Shown piece by piece: positions 26,854 through 35,021 of a stretch of DNA of 52,077 nucleotides. The position numbers and the translations under genes are program-made. The stretch spans positions 1 to 52,077 of the forward strand of contig JACRBJ010000011.1 of the NCBI GenBank assembly GCA_016234555.1, read 5' to 3'. The notes under the pieces were generated by a model. That model did no database searches. It saw only the letters and a list, made by a program, of their open reading frames with translations, and was not told the origin of the DNA. The stretch is from Chloroflexota bacterium (GTDB taxonomy: Bacteria; Chloroflexota; Anaerolineae; Anaerolineales; Villigracilaceae). Numbering within the stretch: the first letter of the stretch is position 1; every line of letters starts with the position of its first letter.

Positions 26854-29244
26854 ATGCCACCCGATGAAAAATCACAAAAACGGGTTCAAAAACTTTTTTC
26901 CGAACTGGAACAAATCTCCACGCTTCGCAAACCGCCCGCGGAGAAAGCAAGCGGGACGGAAAAGGTTGAATCCCAGCCCGCTCCTGGCGTTTCGAAGTCA
27001 GACGGCGAGATGGAGACATTGTTGCGGCGCATTCGCGAACTTGAATCGCAGTTGCAGGAAACCGAACAGCGCGCCGCCTCCAAGTCTGCCCAGATTCCCA
27101 CCCCCGGCATCATCTACGAGAAGGATGAAGTCGGGTTTGCCTGCGTCGGTGACGAAGTCCTGCCTCTCAGGGCGGTCAAACTCTCGCCGGAAATGCTGGA
27201 AAAAGCCCTGGAATCTCCACTGACTGCTGGCGACAAAACCATCGGGACAGTAAAAGCGGAGCCGCCGGACGAACGCGGGTGGACGGAAGACGAAGCCAAG
27301 ATGGCAAACGCGGTCGCCCAGCAGGTTTCCCTCCAGGTACAGAACCTGCGCCTGCTTGCCTCCGCCGAACGCGCGCGCGCCGAGGCCCTTGCCGCCAACC
27401 GCCAGTTCACCCATCAAAGTTGGGAATCCTTCATGGATGGCATCCGCAACAGCGAGCGCATCGGCTACGTTTACGACCAGGCGGCTGTTGAACCCTTCCT
27501 CGATCCCGCTCCCGGCGAACATGACATCCGGGAAACCATCAACGTGCTTGAGGAACAGGTCGGCAACATTTTCCTGAAGGAGGATCCATCCCGTCCCCTG
27601 ACCGATCAGGACCGTGAAATGGTCTCGGCGGTTGCACGTCAGGTGGCACAGCAGGTTGAAAACTTGCGCCTTCTGGCGGATGCTTCGCGGGCCCGTGTCA
27701 ACGCCGAGGAAGCCACCCGCCGTCTGACACGCCAAAACTGGGAGGCATTTACCCGGCAAAAAACCGATACACTGGGTTATGTTTATGATTCATTACAGGT
27801 GACGACCCTCGAACAAGCGCAGGTATCGCAGGACATATCCTTCACCCAGCCATTGCAGGTGCGCGGTGAAACCATCGGACAACTGGCAGTGGCGGGGTTA
27901 CAGTCGGTTCCACCGGAAGCGGTTCAACTGGCGAATAACATCGCCGAACAGGTCAGCATCCAGGTTGAAAACCTGCGCCTCTTTGAATTGAATGAAAGGC
28001 GCGCCCGCGAACTGGAAACGGTGGCTGTGGTCAGCACCACCGCCTCCACCACACTGGACCCGGATGTACTGCTGCAATCGGTGGTGGACCTGACGAAGGA
28101 ACGGTTCGACCTGTATCACGCGCACATCTACCTGGCGGATGAATCATGGAGCACGCTGCTGCTTGCCGCGGGCGCGGGGGAAGTGGGCAGGCAAATGGTC
28201 ATGAACGGGCACGCCATCCAGATGACGGCGGAAAAATCCCTTGTGGCGCGCGCCATGCGAGAACGCACAGCGTTGATCGTAAACGATGTCCAAATGGAAT
28301 CGGATTTTCTAGCCAACCCCTACCTGCCCGATACCCGCGCCGAGATGGCTGTGCCAATGATCTCCGGTGACAAGGTCATCGGCGTCTTTGACGTTCAATC
28401 CAACATCGTTGGGAACTTCTCGCAGGAGGATGCCAACATCTACACCACCCTCGCCCTGCAGGTGGCGGTGGCGCTGCAAAACGCCCGCCTGTACCAGGAA
28501 CAAAGCGCGACCGTGGCGCAGCTCCGTGAACTCGACCGCCTCAAGTCCTCCTTCCTCGCCAACATGTCGCACGAGCTTCGCACGCCGCTCAACTCCATCC
28601 TGGGTTTTGCAGACGTGATGCTCGAAGAACTCGACGGTCCGCTCACGGATTACATGAAGAATGACCTGGGATTGATCTACAAAAACGGTCAGCACCTCCT
28701 GCACCTGATCAACGACGTGCTCGACATGGCGAAGATCGAATCAGGTAAAATGAACCTCAACATCGAGAAGTTCAACCTGCAGGAGATCATTGAAGAGGTG
28801 ACCAGCATCACTTCGCCGCTCGCCAGTGAAAAGAATTTGGCGCTCTTCATCGAGCCGGATTCCGACCATGAGGTGGAGGTCAATGCTGATAAAATCCGCA
28901 TACGCCAGGTGATGATCAACCTGATCAACAATGCCATCAAATTCACCGAAAAAGGAAAGATTTCCATCCACGTGGTGCGCGAGGAAAACAACGTGCTGAT
29001 CTCTGTAAAGGACACCGGCATCGGCATCCCAATCGACCACCTCGAATCGGTCTTCCAGGAGTTCACACAAGTGGACACCACCACCACCCGCAAGGCGGGA
29101 GGCACAGGTCTGGGTCTGCCCATCAGCCGCAAACTGATCCAAATGCACGGCGGACGGCTGTGGGTTGAAAGCACCGGCGTCAACGGTGAAGGCTCGACAT
29201 TCTATGTCTTCCTGCCCATCGAAGCCAGGATCAAACAGGATTAA
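26854..29244 (+). CDS. Soluble histidine kinase with three W-modules and a GAF domain
   Basis: The only catalytic kinase of the nine-gene run, 796 residues and no membrane segment. After a charged N-terminus come three copies of the roughly 100-residue W-module (about 78-170 degenerate, 182-280 and 287-385), each ending in Q[VI]ENLRL. A GAF follows (about 400-555), then HisKA with H573 in MSHELRTPLNS, then HATPase_c (NLINNAIKF, DTGIGIP, GTGLGLPI). It shares the W-module with the two sensors just upstream. GGAGA lies before the ATG, 27 bases after the previous stop. I infer it serves the kinase-less sensors through shared helical or W-modules and phosphorylates the receivers encoded next. Confidence 0.92.
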   Translation: MPPDEKSQKRVQKLFSELEQISTLRKPPAEKASGTEKVESQPAPGVSKSDGEMETLLRRIRELESQLQETEQRAASKSAQIPTPGIIYEKDEVGFACVGDEVLPLRAVKLSPEMLEKALESPLTAGDKTIGTVKAEPPDERGWTEDEAKMANAVAQQVSLQVQNLRLLASAERARAEALAANRQFTHQSWESFMDGIRNSERIGYVYDQAAVEPFLDPAPGEHDIRETINVLEEQVGNIFLKEDPSRPLTDQDREMVSAVARQVAQQVENLRLLADASRARVNAEEATRRLTRQNWEAFTRQKTDTLGYVYDSLQVTTLEQAQVSQDISFTQPLQVRGETIGQLAVAGLQSVPPEAVQLANNIAEQVSIQVENLRLFELNERRARELETVAVVSTTASTTLDPDVLLQSVVDLTKERFDLYHAHIYLADESWSTLLLAAGAGEVGRQMVMNGHAIQMTAEKSLVARAMRERTALIVNDVQMESDFLANPYLPDTRAEMAVPMISGDKVIGVFDVQSNIVGNFSQEDANIYTTLALQVAVALQNARLYQEQSATVAQLRELDRLKSSFLANMSHELRTPLNSILGFADVMLEELDGPLTDYMKNDLGLIYKNGQHLLHLINDVLDMAKIESGKMNLNIEKFNLQEIIEEVTSITSPLASEKNLALFIEPDSDHEVEVNADKIRIRQVMINLINNAIKFTEKGKISIHVVREENNVLISVKDTGIGIPIDHLESVFQEFTQVDTTTTRKAGGTGLGLPISRKLIQMHGGRLWVESTGVNGEGSTFYVFLPIEARIKQD

Positions 29245-29267
29245 GAATAAACAAAGGAAATAACATC

Positions 29268-30911
29268 ATGGCAAAACCGAAGTTCCTGCAATGCACCATT
29301 TGCGGCAACCAGCAACAATACGAGCCTTTCACGCCAGCCGTCTGCAAGAAATGCGAATCGCAATGGCTGGAAGCACACTACGACTACGAAACCTTCAAGC
29401 GCGACATCTTGCGCGGATTGCCGGGGCGACCCTCCAACCTTTGGCGCTATCAGGACGTGCTTCCGATTGGCAATCCTGCCGAGCTGGACCTTTACCCCGC
29501 CGGGGGAACGCCCCTCTGGCTGTCGCACCGTTTTGCGAACAAACTGGGATTCGACCAGGTATATTTCAAGGATGAACGCTACGGACCGACCAGTTCCTTC
29601 AAGGACAGGCAGGCAGCCGTCGCGGTTGCCGCAATGAACGAAGGCGACGTGCGCGAAGCCGTGATCGCCTCCACAGGAAACGCGGCGGTGGCGTATGCAG
29701 CAGCCTGCGCCCGGGCGGGGATCAAACTCTGGGTCTTCATGACCAGTCTGGTCCCGCAGGAAAAACTGCGCGAGGCTGCCCTCTTCGGCGCGGAAGTCAT
29801 CCGTGTCAGCGGCAACTACGACCAGACCAAACAGATCGCAAGCCAGTTCGCACAGCGCAAGCACCTGCTTTTGGATCGCGGCGCAAGCTCCATCCCATCC
29901 CGCGAATCCATGAAGACCATCGCGTATGAAATTGTGGAGCAGCTCGGCTGGCGCGCGCCCGATTGGTATATTCAATCTGTCAGCGGAGGCATGGGGCCGC
30001 TTGGGGTATATCAAGGCTTCAAGGAGATGTTCGACATGGGGCTGATCCACCGCATCCCCAAGATCGCCATCATCCAGGCGGAAGGCTGCTCGCCGATGGT
30101 GCAGGCTTTCAAGGCAGGCAAAGAGATTGCCGACCCTGTGATACCCGACACCCGCATCATCATCCTTTCAACGGGCGACCCTGGAAAGGTTTACACCTAT
30201 CTTTGGACCGTCATCCAAAAATACGGCGGCACGATGGAATCTGTGACGGACGTGGAAGCCTTCGACGCAATGCGTTCGCTTGCCAAGAGCGAAGGAATGG
30301 CGGTGGAACCCGCCACAGCGGTTGCCTATGCCGGTCTCGAAAAGATGCTGAAGAACGGCAGCATTGGCAAGGACGAAGTGGTTGTGGTCAACTGCACCGG
30401 GCACACCTTCCCGGTGGAAAAGCACGTACTTGGCGACCAGTGGGCTGTGGATGTGCACCTGAGCAAGGACCAGTCCCCCGCCCCGCAGGAAGGTTTGCAA
30501 GCCGCACTCGAAAATCTGGACGAAAAAGCGACCACCGTCCTGCTGGTGGACGATAACTCTGACGACGCCCTGCTCATCCGCAGACTGCTCGAAGGGAAGA
30601 AATCCTATCGCGTCTATCACGCAAAGGATGGCTGGGAGGGTCTCGCCATGGCGCGGCAGCACCTGCCGGACCTGATCGTCAGCGACCTGACCATGCCTGG
30701 CATAGACGGTTTTGGTTTTGTGGAAGAGATCAAACTCGATCCGCGTACAAAGGATATTCCGGTGGTGGTGGTCAGCGCAAAGGATATCACCGTCGAGGAA
30801 CGCAATCGTCTCAACGGACATATCGAGGCTTTGTATCAAAAAGGCTCACTGCCGACGCGCAAATTTGTGGACAAGGTCATCAACGTCATCGAAGACAAGA
30901 ATGGAGCCTAA
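29268..30911 (+). CDS. Threonine-synthase-like PLP enzyme fused to a C-terminal receiver domain
   Basis: The 547-residue fusion has an N-terminal zinc-ribbon-like knuckle (C9, C12, C26, C29) and a fold-type II PLP domain (about 50-400). The Schiff-base lysine is K112 in PTSSFKDRQ, and a glycine-rich phosphate loop is visible at SGGMGPLG. After a linker (about 401-420) a complete receiver domain follows: acidic D428/D429, phospho-acceptor D473 in VSDLTMPG, S503 and K505. Threonine synthases make threonine from O-phosphohomoserine; whether this paralogue does, or makes another amino acid, cannot be read. An AAAGGA ribosome binding site precedes the ATG. The domain order (enzyme then receiver) in a kinase operon suggests phosphorylation controls the enzyme or its partners, which is inference. 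Confidence 0.9.
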   Translation: MAKPKFLQCTICGNQQQYEPFTPAVCKKCESQWLEAHYDYETFKRDILRGLPGRPSNLWRYQDVLPIGNPAELDLYPAGGTPLWLSHRFANKLGFDQVYFKDERYGPTSSFKDRQAAVAVAAMNEGDVREAVIASTGNAAVAYAAACARAGIKLWVFMTSLVPQEKLREAALFGAEVIRVSGNYDQTKQIASQFAQRKHLLLDRGASSIPSRESMKTIAYEIVEQLGWRAPDWYIQSVSGGMGPLGVYQGFKEMFDMGLIHRIPKIAIIQAEGCSPMVQAFKAGKEIADPVIPDTRIIILSTGDPGKVYTYLWTVIQKYGGTMESVTDVEAFDAMRSLAKSEGMAVEPATAVAYAGLEKMLKNGSIGKDEVVVVNCTGHTFPVEKHVLGDQWAVDVHLSKDQSPAPQEGLQAALENLDEKATTVLLVDDNSDDALLIRRLLEGKKSYRVYHAKDGWEGLAMARQHLPDLIVSDLTMPGIDGFGFVEEIKLDPRTKDIPVVVVSAKDITVEERNRLNGHIEALYQKGSLPTRKFVDKVINVIEDKNGA

Positions 30912-30925
30912 GAGGAGAATCAAGC

Positions 30926-31315
30926 ATGGGAAGCACCATCTTATACATAGAAGACAACCCGGATAACATGATGCTCGTCAAACGCGCCCTCGAAGCGCGG
31001 GGGTACAAGTTGTTGCAAGCCTTGAACGGCGTAACCGGGGTGGCTGCCGCCGAAAGGGAAAACGTGGACCTGATCCTGCTCGACATCAACCTGCCCGATA
31101 TCGACGGGTACGAAGTGGCACGCCGAATCCGCAACAGTCACAAGCACACGCTGGCATACACCCCCATTATTGCCGTCACTGCCAACGCCCTCAAGGGAGA
31201 TGCCGAAAAAGCCCTCAGCGCCGGCTGCGATGTCTACATGTCCAAGCCGATCAACATCCGCGAGTTGTGGGCACGGGTGGAGGCCTTTGTGCCATCCCCC
31301 AATAAACAAGGGTGA
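30926..31315 (+). CDS. Stand-alone receiver-domain response regulator (CheY/DivK type)
   Basis: The 129-residue protein is a single receiver domain: acidic E9/D10, phospho-acceptor D53 in LLDINLPDIDG, the conserved T/A switch region (AVTANALKGD) and the lysine in MSKPIN. There is no output domain, so it would act as a phosphate shuttle or by protein contact. AGGAG lies before the ATG, 14 bases after the PLP-receiver fusion. Its position between two threonine-synthase-like enzymes suggests it belongs to the same relay. Confidence 0.95.
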   Translation: MGSTILYIEDNPDNMMLVKRALEARGYKLLQALNGVTGVAAAERENVDLILLDINLPDIDGYEVARRIRNSHKHTLAYTPIIAVTANALKGDAEKALSAGCDVYMSKPINIRELWARVEAFVPSPNKQG

Positions 31316-31346
31316 TTTTCAAACAAGCTTGGACGTTCAATGTCCC

Positions 31347-32537
31347 ATGCTCAATAACTTGAAAACCCATCAAGCCATATCGTACCTGGCTGACCTGCAA
31401 TGTTCCGGCTGCGGAAGCATGTATTCCGCAGCCGAAGTTCACACGTTCTGCCCGGACTGCCAGTCGCCGCTCATGGCAAATTACGATCTGAGCACCGCGC
31501 GTCGGTACGTGGATCGCGACGAGATCCACAGCCGGCTCAAGGGCATGTGGCGCTGGCGCGAGGTTTTGCCCGTGCTCGAAACCCAAAACATGATCGCCCT
31601 GGGCGAAGGGGATACTCCCCTGTTGCCATTGCCGAGGGTGGGGAAATCCCTTGGTTTGACCAGGCTTTTCGTGAAGGATGAAAGCAGCAACCCGACAGGT
31701 TCATTCAAGGCGCGCGGGCTTTCCGCCGCCGTATCCAAGGCGAAGGAGTTGGGGATTCGCAAAGTCATCATCCCCACCGCAGGCAATGCCGGTGGAGCCA
31801 TGGCGGCCTATGCCGCCCGCGCAGACATGCGCGCCATGATCTACATGCCGAAGGATACGCCCAATGCCAATATCATGGAAAGCCGCATCGCCGGCGCGGA
31901 GGTCATCCTTGTGGATGGAATCATCAGCGACGCGGCAGGCATGGCGGGCGAGACCGCCCGCAGGGAGGGTTGGTTCGATGTGTCCACCTTCAAGGAACCG
32001 TATCGCGTGGAGGGGAAAAAGATCATGGGATACGAACTGGCGGAAAACTTCAACTGGGAACTGCCGGATGTCATCATCTATCCGACCGGCGGCGGCACGG
32101 GACTGGTGGGCATGTGGAAGGCTTTCGAGGAACTTGAACAACTCGGCTGGCTGGACAACGCCAAACGCCCACGCATGGTCTCTGTCCAGGCGGAAGGGTG
32201 CGCCCCGGTGGTGAAGGCATTCGAGAAGAAAGCTTCATTCTGCGATTTCTGGACCGACGCCAAAACCATTGCATCCGGCTTGCGCGTGCCAAAGAGCTTC
32301 GCCGATTCCCTGATTCTAAAATGTCTGTACGAAAGCGACGGTACAGCCGTTGCGGTCAGCGATGCATCCATCACGGAAACGCAGAAGGAACTGGCGCGAG
32401 CCGAAGGCATCTTTGCCGCCCCCGAGGGCGCCGCAACGCTCGCCGCATTGAAGGCGCTTGTCCAGCAAAATTGGCTCCAGCCCGATGAACGGGTGGTTAT
32501 ATTCAATACGGGGTCGGGGTTGAAATATTTGGATTAA
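31347..32537 (+). CDS. Threonine-synthase-like PLP enzyme
   Basis: The 396-residue protein has a zinc-ribbon-like N-terminus (CSGC and CPDC) followed by a fold-type II PLP domain. The catalytic lysine lies in NPTGSFKARG, the form usual for true threonine synthases, and the phosphate-binding loop in PTGGGTGLVG. It ends in the family's FNTGSGLKY motif. It probably converts O-phosphohomoserine to threonine. The longer open frame from 31170 is in the wrong frame of the receiver gene; the first in-frame ATG after that gene's stop is 31347. The ribosome binding site is weak. It closes the nine-gene run and is a distant paralogue of the enzyme half of the 29268 fusion. Confidence 0.92.
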   Translation: MLNNLKTHQAISYLADLQCSGCGSMYSAAEVHTFCPDCQSPLMANYDLSTARRYVDRDEIHSRLKGMWRWREVLPVLETQNMIALGEGDTPLLPLPRVGKSLGLTRLFVKDESSNPTGSFKARGLSAAVSKAKELGIRKVIIPTAGNAGGAMAAYAARADMRAMIYMPKDTPNANIMESRIAGAEVILVDGIISDAAGMAGETARREGWFDVSTFKEPYRVEGKKIMGYELAENFNWELPDVIIYPTGGGTGLVGMWKAFEELEQLGWLDNAKRPRMVSVQAEGCAPVVKAFEKKASFCDFWTDAKTIASGLRVPKSFADSLILKCLYESDGTAVAVSDASITETQKELARAEGIFAAPEGAATLAALKALVQQNWLQPDERVVIFNTGSGLKYLD

Positions 32538-32578
32538 CACGCTGGATGTCTCCCCTGCGTTATTTCAACAACTAATTG

Positions 32579-33307
32579 TTATGTGCCTTTCCCAACAACG
32601 AACTCGGAATATTCGCGGCTCAAGTAGCGGGTTTTCACATCGCCGCCGCAATATTGACTGACCAAACCTGCCAAGTACTCGGTTGCAGATTGAACTTCTT
32701 CACGTGGAATGACACTCAGCCATCCGTCAACGTCGATGACGGCAAAGGTGGTCGATTCAGATATGATGGTCTCCCGTCCCGCTTTGCTGTTCCACATCCT
32801 GCACATTACATTCCTTGTGGCAGAGTCATGATAAATGACTTCGCCTGGATTAATGGGGGCAGGCTCCGAATGTCCCAGTTGGATAAAATGCTCATCGCCC
32901 TTTGCGAATCCGAGAACCAGATCCCCGCTCACCTTGTCCCCGTCTATTCCTCCACTGGGTACGAGATGGGTCAGCGATACCAGGTTTGACATTGCGACCA
33001 ATGGCGAGATGAAGGGGATGTTGCCCCCCTTCCCCTGTTTGATCCTCTTCACCAAAGCGCCGACCGATGGAATAAGCTTTTGCGACTTTTCGCCTGCAAT
33101 TTTTTCATAGATATCCTGCCAGGCTTTGATGCGCGGATGATTCAGTCCCGCGCCCGGATCGGATTCGACATCCCTGATTTTCCTCCTGAACTCATCTTCC
33201 AGGGCAGAGGGATTTTTGAGAGAATTGTCGGCGCCGAACACAACCACAACGCCCCGGTAAAAATCGGGGAAGCGGTCGAATATCCCTGGCTCGACGCTGT
33301 AGATCAT
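32579..33307 (-). CDS. B3/4 (tRNA-binding/editing-like) domain protein
   Basis: The 242-residue protein looks like the B3/4 domain found in phenylalanyl-tRNA synthetase beta chains and in free-standing proteins (PF03483). Visible stretches are the FDRFPDFYRGVVVV start, KAWQDIYEKI, an IPFISPLVAMSNLVSLTHLVPSGGID core and a C-terminal region with MCRMWNSKAGRETII. Free-standing members are thought to act in editing of mischarged tRNA, but the substrate is not known. The frame is open to 33436, but that part overlaps the upstream gene. The ATG at 33307 has TGAGG ten bases before it and lies ten bases after the upstream stop, so the pair is an operon. Confidence 0.8.
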   Translation of the reverse strand: MIYSVEPGIFDRFPDFYRGVVVVFGADNSLKNPSALEDEFRRKIRDVESDPGAGLNHPRIKAWQDIYEKIAGEKSQKLIPSVGALVKRIKQGKGGNIPFISPLVAMSNLVSLTHLVPSGGIDGDKVSGDLVLGFAKGDEHFIQLGHSEPAPINPGEVIYHDSATRNVMCRMWNSKAGRETIISESTTFAVIDVDGWLSVIPREEVQSATEYLAGLVSQYCGGDVKTRYLSREYSEFVVGKGT

Positions 33308-33317
33308 GCCGTTTTCC

Positions 33318-34010
33318 TCAAACCGAATAAAGTTCTTTGGTCTTGTAGTAAAGCTCCCTGTAAAGCGCTTCAGAGACCTTGCCCGCTTCATATTTCCAGC
33401 CGAACCGCTTCTGATATTCGGAGAACCACTCCCCACACTCGTTCAGGAACAGGATGTCGTGAATGGACATGTATCTCATCGCCACAAGCGGGATGGGAGA
33501 TGTTGATATTTTGAAGAACGGGTTCCGGGCGGCTGGTTCCGGGCAATTCCTGTGGAACTGCCCGATCATCATCCCCTTCCTAACGAAAGCGTCCTTCACC
33601 TCCCTATGCACAACGTCCAAAACCGTGGACTGTTCGTCGGGGATGTTGGGGAACGCGACCACGATGGCTTTATAGATGTAATTCTTCTCGTCTGTTGGAG
33701 GATAATCCAGAAACACATCGGAGTATTGCAGGATAACCTGTTTCAATGTATCCGCGCATGAGCCGTCGATCTCATACTGCAAGGCAAGATAAAACGTGTC
33801 CTTCGCGAGCGAGGGCGGCACAAACGGACAAATCGAACCGCTGCGCCCCAGGTCGGGATGCGGCTGGGAAATATAATCCTTCGTCCACTCGAAAATGACA
33901 GTGGCATCAGCCAGTATCTTCTGTGTGATAAAACCTGTTGAACTTGCGAATTGCTTTTCGGTTCGTCTTTCCCCGGAGCATAGGTTTTCATTACTTGAAT
34001 ATGAAATCAT
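33318..34010 (-). CDS. DUF6875-like protein of unknown function
   Basis: The 230-residue protein carries HPDLGRSGSICPFVPPSLA near residues 51-69, a signature I associate with the DUF6875 family (tentative). A conserved segment near 155-170 reads GQFHRNCPEPAARNP. No membrane segment or signal peptide is present. GGAGG is placed eight bases before the ATG. It is followed after ten bases by the B3/4-domain gene, suggesting a joint role, perhaps in amino-acid or aminoacyl-tRNA chemistry, but this is a guess from context. A strong GC hairpin lies in its 5' leader (34037-34064). Confidence 0.75.
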   Translation of the reverse strand: MISYSSNENLCSGERRTEKQFASSTGFITQKILADATVIFEWTKDYISQPHPDLGRSGSICPFVPPSLAKDTFYLALQYEIDGSCADTLKQVILQYSDVFLDYPPTDEKNYIYKAIVVAFPNIPDEQSTVLDVVHREVKDAFVRKGMMIGQFHRNCPEPAARNPFFKISTSPIPLVAMRYMSIHDILFLNECGEWFSEYQKRFGWKYEAGKVSEALYRELYYKTKELYSV

Positions 34011-34036
34011 TTGGGACCTCCATAAATTAACCCGGT

Positions 34037-34064
34037 TTCAGCGGCGTCTTGCCACGCCGCGAAA
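34037..34064. other. GC-rich hairpin in the leader of the DUF6875-like gene
   Basis: GCGGCGT / CTTGCC / ACGCCGC, extended by TTTC and GAAA on the outside. No T-run follows on either strand. It may be a regulatory leader structure or mRNA-stabilising stem. Confidence 0.4.
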
Positions 34065-34236
34065 CTTCCAAATTTTTGGTTCGAAAGCATAAACAGTTAT
34101 ATAATGAAATTCATCTGATTTATCGTATTATGGGCTAATTTTACCTCAACCTTAAAATCCTGTCACATAAAAATTATGCCGCGCTACCTGCTCAAGCCAC
34201 CGTCCCCGGCGGCATTTTACGAGGCAAAGCCACGCG

Positions 34237-34264
34237 TTGACTCCGGTCCGATTTCGCCTATACT
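34237..34264 (+). promoter_or_regulatory. Candidate sigma70-type promoter for the MBL-fold hydrolase
   Basis: TTGACT (34237-34242), 16-base spacer, TATACT (34259-34264). The ribosome binding site AAAGGAGG and the ATG at 34285 follow directly, giving a leader of about 14 nt. Confidence 0.65.
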
Positions 34265-34284
34265 TGTTTTGAAAGGAGGCTTGG

Positions 34285-34971
34285 ATGACAAACAAACTCA
34301 CCTGGCATGGACATGCCACACTCGGACTCGAAACAGGCAGATACAAACTGGTGATTGACCCGTTCTTCGAGGGGAATCCCGCCGCCACCATTTCCTCGAA
34401 GGATGTCGCGGCAGACTTCCTGCTCGTCAGCCACGGGCATGGCGACCACGTAGGAGATGCCATCGCCATTGCCAAACGCACGGGCGCGACCATCATCAGC
34501 AACCACGAGATCGCGGGCTGGTTTGCGGAAAAAGGCGTGGAGAAGACTCACGGTCAACACCTCGGCGGCGGACACAAACATCCCTTCGGCTACCTCAAGC
34601 TGACCCTCGCCCTGCACGGCTCGGGTCTCCCCGACGGCTCCTACGGCGGCAACCCCTGCGGCTTTTTGCTGACGACAAACGACGGGAAGAAATTCTACTT
34701 CGCGCAGGACACCGGCTTGTTCGGCGACATGAAGCTCATCGGCGAGGAAGGCCTGGATTTGGCGGTCGTCCCCATCGGCGACAACTACACCATGGGGCCT
34801 GACGATGCGTTGCGCGCCGTCAAGATGCTGGAGCCGAAGATCGTTGTCCCCATCCACTACAACACCTGGCCCCTGCTGGCTCAGGATGCGAACGCCTGGA
34901 AGGAACGGGTGGAGAAGGAAACAAAAACAAAGGTGATGTTGTTGAAACCCGGCGAGAGCCTTTCGGTGTAA
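34285..34971 (+). CDS. UPF0173-type metal-dependent hydrolase (MBL fold)
   Basis: The 228-residue protein has the metallo-beta-lactamase fold of the UPF0173 family. The opening LTWHGHAT is typical, and the metal-binding HGHGDHVGD lies near residues 51-59. Further metal ligands are visible in the DTGLFGDMK region and the final histidine in VPIHYNTWP. It is probably a cytoplasmic di-zinc hydrolase of unknown substrate. The length matches the family (about 225-230). It has a strong promoter, an excellent ribosome binding site and its own terminator, so it is monocistronic. Confidence 0.95.
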   Translation: MTNKLTWHGHATLGLETGRYKLVIDPFFEGNPAATISSKDVAADFLLVSHGHGDHVGDAIAIAKRTGATIISNHEIAGWFAEKGVEKTHGQHLGGGHKHPFGYLKLTLALHGSGLPDGSYGGNPCGFLLTTNDGKKFYFAQDTGLFGDMKLIGEEGLDLAVVPIGDNYTMGPDDALRAVKMLEPKIVVPIHYNTWPLLAQDANAWKERVEKETKTKVMLLKPGESLSV

Positions 34972-34978
34972 TTCATGG

Positions 34979-35016
34979 AACATCCCGAAGGTCCCCAGCC
35001 TTCGGGATGTTTTTTA
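34979..35016 (+). terminator. Rho-independent terminator after the MBL-fold hydrolase
   Basis: AACATCCCGAAGG pairs with CCTTCGGGATGTT and runs into TTTTTT. The T-run ends six bases before the start codon of the next gene. Confidence 0.93.
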
Positions 35017-35021
35017 TTGCG

